A stretch of DNA of 7,757 nt from Anaerotignum sp. GTDB taxonomy: Bacteria; Bacillota; Clostridia; Lachnospirales; Anaerotignaceae. Both the position numbers and the translations under genes were made by a program. Each line of letters opens with the position of its first letter. Position 1 is the first letter of the stretch. The notes under the pieces are model-generated. The model saw only the letters and a program-made list of their open reading frames with translations. It was not told the origin of the DNA and searched no databases. This document shows positions 1 through 5,665 of the stretch, piece after piece. Location: assembly GCA_017442465.1 (NCBI GenBank), contig JAFRZQ010000432.1, forward strand, positions 1 through 7,757, written 5' to 3'.

Positions 1-567
1 AACAAATCCGCCAAAGCCTTCCAGCAGATCGAACAGTTCCGTAACGGTCATCCGCACTTTCACCCGTTCCTTTCCCTCCAGCGTAATATACTGATAATGG
101 GAATGGGCTTCTGTATAGTAAATATGACTGATATTGACTCTTTCCACACTGTCTGCTGTTTTCAGAAGAACAAACCGTTCCTGCATTCGTTCTGACTGCT
201 TTTCCGCTGCAGAAAGTGCTTCAAAAAATTTTTCTCTATCAATGGGTTTGATCAGATAACGGAGGGCGGAAACCTCAAAGCCTTCCGGCGCATGCTCCAC
301 AGAAGTGGTCAGAAAAATGATTGGACTTTCGATTCCTTTTCTGCGGATTTCTTTTGCCAGAGCTGTTCCCAGAACCTCTCCGATGTAAACATCCAAAAGG
401 AAAACATCAAAGACTGCGCCATCCTCAATGGCACTTCCCAGTGCAGCTGCAGACGAAAAGGTAAAAACCTCTGTTCCTTCTTTGCCTGCTGTTTTTTCGT
501 ATTCTTTTATGTAACTGCAGATACTTTTCAGAATTATTTTTTCATCATCACAGACTGCGATACGCAT
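1..567 (-). CDS. LytTR-family response regulator (AgrA-like), 3' end beyond window
   Basis: Reading from an ATG at 567, 189 codons stay open to the window edge. Residues 1-120 form a receiver domain (start MRIAVCDDEKIILKS). The acidic pair is D7/D8, the probable phospho-acceptor is D59 in FLLDVYIG, the switch residue is T87 in IIFLTTS, and K107 lies in YLIKPID. Residues about 130-189 start a LytTR DNA-binding domain (RFVLLKTADSVERVNISHI, then EAHSHYQYITLEG). Roughly the last 45 residues, including the usual second recognition loop, lie outside the window. A purine-rich stretch with a run of G precedes the ATG. The gene has its own sigma-A promoter and a palindrome at that promoter. LytTR regulators bind 9-bp direct repeats about 21 bp apart, and two such repeat pairs occur in this window. 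This protein is a natural candidate to bind them, but the AgrC-like kinase is 7 kb away, so the pairing is inferred. The response-regulator assignment is very secure. Confidence 0.96.
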   Translation of the reverse strand, partial: MRIAVCDDEKIILKSICSYIKEYEKTAGKEGTEVFTFSSAAALGSAIEDGAVFDVFLLDVYIGEVLGTALAKEIRRKGIESPIIFLTTSVEHAPEGFEVSALRYLIKPIDREKFFEALSAAEKQSERMQERFVLLKTADSVERVNISHIYYTEAHSHYQYITLEGKERVKVRMTVTELFDLLEGFGGFV

Positions 568-622
568 TTTACTCCCCCCCTTTCTTAAAAAAGCCAGAAA
601 CTATTTCCCTGAAACCCATTTT

Positions 623-640
623 ACTAAATTCGAATTTAGT
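623..640. promoter_or_regulatory. Perfect 18-bp palindrome over the response-regulator promoter (probable operator)
   Basis: ACTAAATTCGAATTTAGT equals its own reverse complement over all 18 bases. Its upstream edge shares three bases with the -10 hexamer and it runs over the expected transcription start. A bound dimeric repressor there would block initiation. The sequence does not identify the protein. A hairpin role in the RNA leader is less likely because the uninterrupted palindrome leaves no loop. Confidence 0.6.
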
Positions 641-666
641 GTATTTCAGAAAAAACCTTCTGTCAA
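638..666 (-). promoter_or_regulatory. Sigma-A promoter of the response-regulator gene
   Basis: On the minus strand, a consensus -35 TTGACA (666-661) is followed after exactly 17 bases by TACACT (643-638). The expected start is near 631, giving a leader of about 65 nt. This is the best consensus promoter in the window. It carries no LytTR-type repeat, so the regulator gene is probably expressed independently of its own product and controlled instead by the adjacent palindrome. Confidence 0.8.
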
Positions 667-787
667 GAAGATGACCTTCCTCGAAATGAACTTCTAAGCA
701 AAAACTCTGGTTCAACAGAATGAAATAAAGACATCCAGGAAACAGGCATTATTTCTGAACAAAACACATAAAACAGTGTAAATGATC

Positions 788-833
788 AAAAAAGACCCCC
801 TCTGAATTCTAATAGAATTAAGGCGTGGTTCTT
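788..833 (-). terminator. Possible weak terminator after the AbrB-like gene
   Basis: Just downstream of the AbrB-like stop, the minus strand has AATTC-TATTA-GAATT. An interrupted lower stem follows (CCA against GGT, with several mismatches) and leads into GGGGGTCTTTTTT. The U-tract is good but the stem is poorly paired, so this is only a tentative terminator. Confidence 0.35.
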
Positions 834-849
834 TTGGATCCATCTACAA

Positions 850-1044
850 TTATTCTTTTACAATTTCTTCGATTCTCCGATATATATTTTCAATATATGT
901 AAAGAAAAGATATGTTTCATCAAAATCTGACAATGTTGTCTGTGAGGGGTCGCCCTCTCTGATCCGGAGGGTGCGGCGGATCTCTTTCGGGATAACTACC
1001 CTTCCCAGATCATCTATCCTGCGTACAATACCTGTTGCTTTCAT
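850..1044 (-). CDS. Truncated AbrB/SpoVT-type DNA-binding protein (64 aa), possibly degenerate
   Basis: The first 33 residues (MKATGIVRRIDDLGRVV through REGDP) match the canonical start of AbrB/SpoVT transition-state regulators, whose N-terminal swapped-hairpin domain binds DNA as a dimer. After REGDP the expected second half (strands normally reading like LEIFTDREGEVILKKY) is missing. The protein continues SQTTLSDFDETYLFF and then an amphipathic, charged C-terminal helix ending RRIEEIVKE. The LSDF..TY stretch resembles the LSDFAKEYA segment that in SpoVT-like proteins comes about 20 residues later, which suggests an internal deletion. The start is well supported by AGGAGG seven bases before ATG and by a promoter at 1105-1133. 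It could be a decaying gene, or a shortened AbrB that acts by mixed-dimer interference. The family call for the N-terminus is secure; whether the product works is not. Confidence 0.75.
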   Translation of the reverse strand: MKATGIVRRIDDLGRVVIPKEIRRTLRIREGDPSQTTLSDFDETYLFFTYIENIYRRIEEIVKE

Positions 1045-1104
1045 CTATATTCCTCCTGCCATTGTGTCTTTTTCTGTGGAAATAGTATTCGCAGGAAAAA
1101 TTGA

Positions 1105-1133
1105 AATATACGCCACAGACTGCCATGGGACAA
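1105..1133 (-). promoter_or_regulatory. Candidate promoter of the AbrB-like gene
   Basis: Minus-strand TTGTCC (1133-1128) and TATATT (1110-1105) are 17 bases apart. The predicted start would give a leader of roughly 55 nt before the AbrB-like ATG. The -35 box has two departures from consensus. The position between a hairpin at 1186-1217 and the gene fits an independent transcription unit. Confidence 0.45.
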
Positions 1134-1185
1134 ACTGGCAAAAAAGAACCACTTCCATACACAAATTCCATAAAGATCTATAACT

Positions 1186-1217
1186 AAAAATCCAAGAAAT
1201 CAATATTTCTCGGATTT
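1186..1217 (-). terminator. Hairpin with U-tract, probable terminator after the Cys-rich small gene
   Basis: On the minus strand, AAATCCGAGAAAT pairs with ATTTCTTGGATTT across a four-base loop (ATTG): 13 pairs with one G-U wobble. The stem runs directly into a T-rich tail (TTTTT then AG). It lies about 155 bases after the stop of the 81-aa gene and before the AbrB-like promoter, so it would separate the two transcripts. The stem is AU-rich, so termination may be partial. The rest of the 1218-1372 spacer holds nothing I can assign. Confidence 0.5.
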
Positions 1218-1372
1218 AAATATTTAGTTGTATAATAACAGAACTTATCCGATGATTGTTACAGACTATGTTGCTATATCCCAGAAAACAGAAGCATTTT
1301 ATATTTCCGCCACAAAACATACAGGCAGATAAATTCTGCTATTTTTAATAAACGCAGCTACAACTTTCCATC

Positions 1373-1618
1373 TCAAAAAATACTTGTTTCTCTCTGTTTT
1401 CTGTTCTTTTCATGATGGCAGATACTATAGAGGGGTTCCTCTGCAGACTGCCCCTGCATCCGCGTCATATATCGTTCCTTCCGAAAATCCGCATATCTGC
1501 AGAAAAAGCAGTCTTTCGCACCACTTCCATAGCCGGGAACGGTATCTTTCTCCCAGAAAGGGCAATGATCGACCTCACTGACGATCCGATACCCCTCCGC
1601 CGAATATATTTCTTTCAC
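1373..1618 (-). CDS. Small Cys-rich hypothetical protein, 81 aa (GTG start), in the LytTR regulon
   Basis: The GTG at 1618 is chosen because AAGGAGG (1633-1627) sits eight bases upstream and a promoter with LytTR-type repeats lies just before it. An upstream ATG at 1861 in the same frame would run through the previous operon's terminator and the promoter. The protein starts (M)KEIYSAEGYRIVSEVDHCPF. Cysteines at 19, 37, 40 and 67 form a C-x17-CxxC-x26-C pattern with flanking H18, H68 and H69, which suggests a bound zinc or other metal. The central GYGSGAKDCFFCRYADFRKE stretch looks like a conserved family core. There is no signal peptide or membrane segment, and the C-terminus is highly charged. 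I do not recognise the family and assign no function. Its shared control with the DUF4157-calpain operon suggests a related job, such as an accessory or immunity factor, but this is inference. Confidence 0.75.
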   Translation of the reverse strand: MKEIYSAEGYRIVSEVDHCPFWEKDTVPGYGSGAKDCFFCRYADFRKERYMTRMQGQSAEEPLYSICHHEKNRKQRETSIF

Positions 1619-1626
1619 AGTCCGTT

Positions 1627-1633
1627 CCTCCTT
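1627..1633 (-). promoter_or_regulatory. Ribosome binding site that fixes the GTG start of the 81-aa gene
   Basis: AAGGAGG on the minus strand lies eight bases before GTG (1618-1616). No comparable site precedes the in-frame ATG at 1861. This decides the shorter reading. Confidence 0.8.
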
Positions 1634-1655
1634 CCTTTTTAAGGGGTGTTTTCCT

Positions 1656-1661
1656 AACATA
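1656..1661 (-). promoter_or_regulatory. Candidate extended -10 element of the LytTR-type promoter of the 81-aa gene
   Basis: Minus-strand TATGTT is preceded by TGC, giving an extended -10 (TGnTATGTT). No good -35 hexamer exists 17 bases upstream, as expected for an activator-dependent promoter. The -10 begins exactly 33 bases after the first base of the nearer TGCCAG repeat core. A candidate -10 before the DUF4157 gene shows the same distance. The leader to the GTG would be about 30 nt. Confidence 0.5.
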
Positions 1662-1685
1662 GCAGAAAAATGATCCAAAATGGGG

Positions 1686-1724
1686 CATCTGGCATAAAAC
1701 GTCCTTTTTCTGGCACAGATTACA
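1686..1724 (-). promoter_or_regulatory. Pair of LytTR-type direct repeats upstream of the 81-aa gene
   Basis: Minus-strand units TGTAATCTGTGCCAGAAA (1724-1707) and GACGTTTTATGCCAGATG (1703-1686) are spaced so that the TGCCAG cores repeat every 21 bases, two helical turns. The first unit matches the perfect repeats before the DUF4157 gene at 14 of 18 positions; the second shares the GAC and the TATGCCAGA core. LytTR regulators such as AgrA and VirR bind 9-bp repeats at this period. The assignment to the regulator at 1-567 is inferred. Confidence 0.7.
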
Positions 1725-1736
1725 CTTCCCGCAATG

Positions 1737-1763
1737 AAAAAGCAGATACCTTTCGGTACCTGC
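1737..1763 (-). terminator. Rho-independent terminator of the DUF4157-calpain-GNAT operon
   Basis: On the minus strand, GCAGGTACC pairs with GGTATCTGC across a GAAA (GNRA) tetraloop: nine pairs with one G-T wobble. It is followed at once by TTTTT. It lies about 105 bases after the GNAT stop and just before the next LytTR-type promoter, so it cleanly ends the operon. Confidence 0.85.
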
Positions 1764-1785
1764 CCTATCAAATAACGATTATGCC

Positions 1786-1814
1786 CCATCCCATTTGTCG
1801 CCTGAATGGGATGG
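1786..1814 (-). other. Stem-loop in the 3' untranslated region of the operon
   Basis: The minus strand has CCATCCCATT and AATGGGATGG, a perfect 10-bp stem around a nine-base loop, starting about 55 bases after the GNAT stop. No U-tract follows, so it is not a terminator by itself. It may protect the 3' end of the message or act with the true terminator 23 bases further on. Confidence 0.5.
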
Positions 1815-1867
1815 AGATCGGGCGGAAAAGGAAAAACCCGACATAATCTTCTTATAAGCATTTATTT

Positions 1868-3175
1868 TCAGAAAAGCGTCCCTTCGTGTGCTTCGATCAG
1901 CTCTGCCGCATATCTCTGGAAGGGAAGGATAAATTCCTGCATCATTTTTTCCATGTCCAGCGTTTCGCCTGCAGCGACGCCTTCGTAACTTCTTCTAAGC
2001 AGGATATTCCCTGTCTCTTCAGATACAATAACATAATAGGGACTTTCTTCTTCGTTCACCTGTTTTACCAGATTGTGGCATATTTTTTCATCCGCAACGG
2101 AAAAAATGCTTTCTGCAATAAACATCCGCTCTTCTGCCATCGTATCCAGACTATAGTACAAGCCAAAAAGGACTTTTTCTTCTTCCGTATAAATTTCCAT
2201 ATATGGCAGCTGCCCATCGATCATCACAAGACCTGTGACCATTCTTTTCTGTGCCATCCATTCCATCAGGGTATTGAAATAGGCAACAGCTTCCCCATAG
2301 CCATTTCGGAGGAAACGAGTCTGTCGTATTTCTTTTTCTGCCATATATTCAGAAGTGTATTGCATTGGCATGCCCTGCAGAAGTTTATTGATCAGTTCCA
2401 TACCACTATCCGTCTTACCCGTTACCGACATAAGCTGGTACTGAGGGTACTTGGCTTTGATCGTTTCATAGGCCTGTTTCATCAGCATCAACAGATGAGC
2501 TGTTTCAGATACATTATCCAGGTATGCCGCATCAAAATGAAGCATCCCATTATCATCTGTAATCGCAATATAAGCAGACACCGATCCGTGATGTATGTAA
2601 GCAATGGTCAGCTCCGGAATGGGTTTCCCTGCCGCATCAAATAATGTCATATAAAAGGGAATTTTGGATTCCACTTTGGTCTTCAGGTTTTCCAGCACCT
2701 GTCCGCTGATAGCTGTAAAAGGAACGATCTGTCCCGAAGGTTTCAGCTTTTCTGTCAACTTTGCAAAAGCACTTTTTTCAATATCTGCGATACGGAAGGT
2801 CATCATGGTGTTCCCTTCTATGGGCATCGTATATCCGTTTTTCAGAAAAAACCGATCCAGCAGCAGCGCTTTTTCTCTGTCACATGCATAGGAAAAAGAA
2901 ATCCCTGTCATGCCGATGGTTTCCGCCAGCTGTTCCGCTTCCCGGATCAGCTGAGACGCAACACCCTGATTTCGATTTTCCGGTTTCACATAAAGAGAAG
3001 ATACCCGCAGGATGCCATCTTTTTCCAATGCACCCAATGCGCCGCAGGGGCCATCTTCCCCATAGGCCATCCAGATGAATCCATCCAGCGCCAGTTCCTT
3101 TTGGGCTGAAGCAAACAGAAAGGGAAGTGCTTCCTGAAAATCAGTTTTTTCAATGTATTTGATCGTATATAACAT
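1868..3175 (-). CDS. GNAT acetyltransferase with degenerate second GNAT and YbjN/chaperone-like C-terminus (435 aa)
   Basis: Residues 1-130 form a GNAT acyltransferase domain. Its sheet and acetyl-CoA region read ILRVSSLYVKPENRNQGVAS, with the pyrophosphate loop RNQGVA at 68-73, followed by a typical helix and the ALLLDRFFLKNGY motif. Residues about 150-285 have a GNAT-like order (LHFDAAYLDN, helix, then SGMELINKLLQG) but no Q/RxxGxG/A loop, so the second copy is probably non-catalytic. Residues about 290-435 (ITGLV-like strands, then VNEEESPYYVIVSEETGN, ILLRRSYEGVA and a long terminal helix) resemble the YbjN / type III chaperone-like fold; this is a pattern judgement only. AAAGGAGG lies 11 bases before the ATG, and the gene follows the calpain stop by 20 bases, so the two are co-transcribed. 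No signal peptide or membrane segment is seen. It may modify or escort the two upstream proteins; its substrate is unknown. Confidence 0.88.
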   Translation of the reverse strand: MLYTIKYIEKTDFQEALPFLFASAQKELALDGFIWMAYGEDGPCGALGALEKDGILRVSSLYVKPENRNQGVASQLIREAEQLAETIGMTGISFSYACDREKALLLDRFFLKNGYTMPIEGNTMMTFRIADIEKSAFAKLTEKLKPSGQIVPFTAISGQVLENLKTKVESKIPFYMTLFDAAGKPIPELTIAYIHHGSVSAYIAITDDNGMLHFDAAYLDNVSETAHLLMLMKQAYETIKAKYPQYQLMSVTGKTDSGMELINKLLQGMPMQYTSEYMAEKEIRQTRFLRNGYGEAVAYFNTLMEWMAQKRMVTGLVMIDGQLPYMEIYTEEEKVLFGLYYSLDTMAEERMFIAESIFSVADEKICHNLVKQVNEEESPYYVIVSEETGNILLRRSYEGVAAGETLDMEKMMQEFILPFQRYAAELIEAHEGTLF

Positions 3176-3195
3176 AATCGTCAGCGCCTCCTTTC

Positions 3196-5625
3196 TTATA
3201 AAATGATTCCATAAAAGAAATCCACACGGGTCATAAATTCATTTAACTCCAGTAAGAACTGCCCGTTCTGCTCCTTCCCGACTTTTTCCTCTTTGTATTT
3301 TACGATTGGCGGATTTCCAGGAATGGTGATTTTTGTATAGCCAACTCCGGTAGATTTCCAAGGATTACGCATCAGAACATATTTATAACCATTGAGTTCC
3401 TTTACACCCAGAATGGAATAATCATGACCTTCCACAATACCGCCGCTCATAGATTCTCCATTGAGACCTGTTGCAGTGACCCCTTCTGGCATATAGTGGC
3501 ATGTACCGGCCCCAACAGGCTTTCCTTCTTTCAGCGCCTCTTCCAGCTGCTGATAAACACCTCTCGCATAAGGCGTGTATTTCCCTGTTACCTTCCCTTT
3601 TTCATCCTTTACTGATGAAAACATACGATGCTCGATACGATAACATCCGCTGCTGCCATCTGTATAACTATAAGTCTGAGCAAAGTTCTCCAATGCCTTC
3701 TCCATGTAAGGCCATAATCCATCCACAACTTTTTTGACATCTTCTGCCAGTCTCGGACTTTTCTCATCAAGTCTATTCCTTTGCAGAAAAAGGCTATATT
3801 CCGGAGTATTGTTTACCCTCAGATGAACGGAACAGCATGCTTCATAAATATCCTCAATATTCAAAGGCGGACCATAGGCTTTCCCATTCTTATATTTGAT
3901 ACTCTTACCGATAATATCATTCACAGATCTCATCAGGAAATCGACATTACTCTTCTCCTCTCCCGTAAAGGGTTTGTCTTCCGGTTTATGATAAAACCAC
4001 TTCTTCTTAACTACATCTGTCATCCACTGTATTCTGACCCCAGTGATGTTACGGGCATGAAATACATCAACAGGTTTCCCCTGCAGCGTTTCCAAAAACT
4101 TATTGCCAAAACCGCCCGAGATTCTAGTGTACGAGATTCTGTTCTCTTTATACATTTTTTCTTCCCTGGCTGCCAGTTTTACCTTCATTTCCTCAGCTTT
4201 TACCTTATCCGTCTTCTTAAGATCTTCATACTCCTGCTCATGACCTTCCCAGACTTTATTCTTCACATATTCTCTAAAATCCACATCATCGCCCTGCCCC
4301 AATCGGCTTGCAGCAAAAGCTTTCTGGATCATTTGTGCCCACATGGCACCATGTGAATAAAATTCTCTTCCCAAAAAGGAAGGGATTGTTTTTTTCACCT
4401 TGATATATACAGGGTTATATCCCTCTGTAAACACTCTTTGATCATCAAAAACCTTCTCAAAAAATCTGACAGTGACCGTTCCGTCGCCATTGTCCTTCAT
4501 ACACTGTTTGATTTCTTCCGGATGATTGACAACCAGATCCGCAAGGGCGGCTTCCATATAACAGTCCCCCAGACAGCCCTGCTGGATATCATCAATAGTC
4601 GGTTCATGAGAGAACAAAGGCATCTCTTTTACATCTTTCCAAGACAAAGGAAGGATTCCGTCTTTTGTGATCTTTTCATCCTCTACAAACTCCTGTCTGC
4701 TTCCTTCCGGTATATTTTCTGTATCAAGCTGTCCCTTCATATTTACATCAAAATACAGTTTGTAACGATTCAATGTCTGTATCTGTTCCTGCAGGATCTG
4801 CTTTTTCGCTGCATTTGTTTCTGCCTGATACAGGTTCTCCAAGTGAAGCAGATCATTCTGTATTTCGCGAACTGCTTCCTCAATTTTTTTCGCCTGTTCT
4901 TTCTCTGTGGTCTGATCCAGGTCAAGCTCCGCATAGGCTTTGACTTTCTGCAAAGCATTCTCATAATCCTTACTGAACGCACTTTTTATATTTTTATTGA
5001 TATTTATGTTCAGAGAATTCTGAAGACTTCTGCTTTTATAAAGTCCTGCTGCATCTTCTTCATATTTTTCTTCCGCCGTTTCAAAGTCCATTCTGATTTC
5101 AGTCAGCATATCGATCTGCTTCTGCATATTCTTCTGTTCTTCCTGAGACAGTTTTTCGATACGGATCCTGTATTTCAGCGTTGTCAGCCCTTTCATCAGA
5201 GCCTTTTTCGCCTGACGATAAGATTCCTGCTGCTGTGCCCCATCCAGATCATTCAGATTCTGATAAGCATAACTTCTGACCGCAACCAAAGCTTCCGCAA
5301 ATTCATCGCTGGCCGTTACAGTACCTTCTGTTTTATCCATCTCACAGCTGCCCCGCAGGATATCCTGAAAGGCTCTTTTATTTTCCTCGGAAAAATAATC
5401 ATGCTGCATCTTCTGGTTCAATACAGCGATCTTTTCTTCCATCACGCCGTTTTTGCCGATTTTCCGTTCGATATACAGGTCATCTTCTCTGGGAACGCCT
5501 GCAACCCGCTGCTCCTCCTGATGCTTCATTTCCATCTGTGGAACATCGGTCTTCACTTCTTCCTGTCTCTTCTGCAAGGTTTTCTGCATCTGCAGTTCCT
5601 TTTGTTTCTTTATGTAGTCATTCAT
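3196..5625 (-). CDS. Calpain-family cysteine protease with long helical N-terminus (809 aa)
   Basis: The calpain (C2) signature is clear. QQGCLGDCYMEAALADL holds the oxyanion Q349 and nucleophile C355, GGIVEGHDYSILGV holds H734, and YVLMRNPW holds N754. All three triad residues are present, so the enzyme is probably active. Residues 1-330 are charged, Q/E/K-rich and largely helical with coiled-coil character, and have no signal peptide. Cys and His are 379 residues apart, much more than in classical calpains, which implies a large insertion at about 440-700. Residues 455-495 of it form another charged helix. The gene begins 40 bases after the DUF4157 stop. AAAGGA lies about 12 bases from the ATG, a rather long spacing. 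Calpain-like domains in bacteria occur in secreted proteases and in polymorphic-toxin proteins. Here the enzyme may process the DUF4157 protein or act as the effector; the sequence does not choose between these. The family call is secure. Confidence 0.93.
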   Translation of the reverse strand: MNDYIKKQKELQMQKTLQKRQEEVKTDVPQMEMKHQEEQRVAGVPREDDLYIERKIGKNGVMEEKIAVLNQKMQHDYFSEENKRAFQDILRGSCEMDKTEGTVTASDEFAEALVAVRSYAYQNLNDLDGAQQQESYRQAKKALMKGLTTLKYRIRIEKLSQEEQKNMQKQIDMLTEIRMDFETAEEKYEEDAAGLYKSRSLQNSLNININKNIKSAFSKDYENALQKVKAYAELDLDQTTEKEQAKKIEEAVREIQNDLLHLENLYQAETNAAKKQILQEQIQTLNRYKLYFDVNMKGQLDTENIPEGSRQEFVEDEKITKDGILPLSWKDVKEMPLFSHEPTIDDIQQGCLGDCYMEAALADLVVNHPEEIKQCMKDNGDGTVTVRFFEKVFDDQRVFTEGYNPVYIKVKKTIPSFLGREFYSHGAMWAQMIQKAFAASRLGQGDDVDFREYVKNKVWEGHEQEYEDLKKTDKVKAEEMKVKLAAREEKMYKENRISYTRISGGFGNKFLETLQGKPVDVFHARNITGVRIQWMTDVVKKKWFYHKPEDKPFTGEEKSNVDFLMRSVNDIIGKSIKYKNGKAYGPPLNIEDIYEACCSVHLRVNNTPEYSLFLQRNRLDEKSPRLAEDVKKVVDGLWPYMEKALENFAQTYSYTDGSSGCYRIEHRMFSSVKDEKGKVTGKYTPYARGVYQQLEEALKEGKPVGAGTCHYMPEGVTATGLNGESMSGGIVEGHDYSILGVKELNGYKYVLMRNPWKSTGVGYTKITIPGNPPIVKYKEEKVGKEQNGQFLLELNEFMTRVDFFYGIIL

Positions 5626-5665
5626 CAGGAATTCACATCCTTTTCAAATCATCTTTCAAAATTTA

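Noticed and set aside
292..588. 98-codon plus-strand open frame at the left end
   Set aside because: It is opposite the response-regulator coding sequence, whose motifs are unambiguous.
1121..1140. TGCCAG and TGGCAG near 1121-1140 as a third LytTR repeat pair
   Set aside because: The spacing is about 16 bases, not 21, and the flanks do not match the other units.
825..1152. 11-bp inverted repeat (GTGGTTCTTTT at 825-835, complement at 1142-1152) flanking the AbrB-like gene, suggesting a small mobile element
   Set aside because: The match is short, partly a T-run, and does not extend; no target-site duplication is seen.
1045..1372. Short minus-strand peptides in the spacer (for example a 34-codon frame) as possible signal-peptide precursors
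   Set aside because: None has a ribosome site or an AgrD-like layout, and the frames run through the hairpin or promoter.
1619..1861. Longer 162-aa reading of the small Cys-rich protein from an ATG at 1861
   Set aside because: The extra 81 codons span the operon terminator, the LytTR repeats and the promoter, and the ATG lacks a good ribosome site; the GTG at 1618 has AAGGAGG at eight bases.
1886..2644. 252-codon plus-strand open frame opposite the GNAT gene
   Set aside because: Composition is that of a reverse-complement shadow; the minus-strand gene has clear motifs, a ribosome site and operon context.
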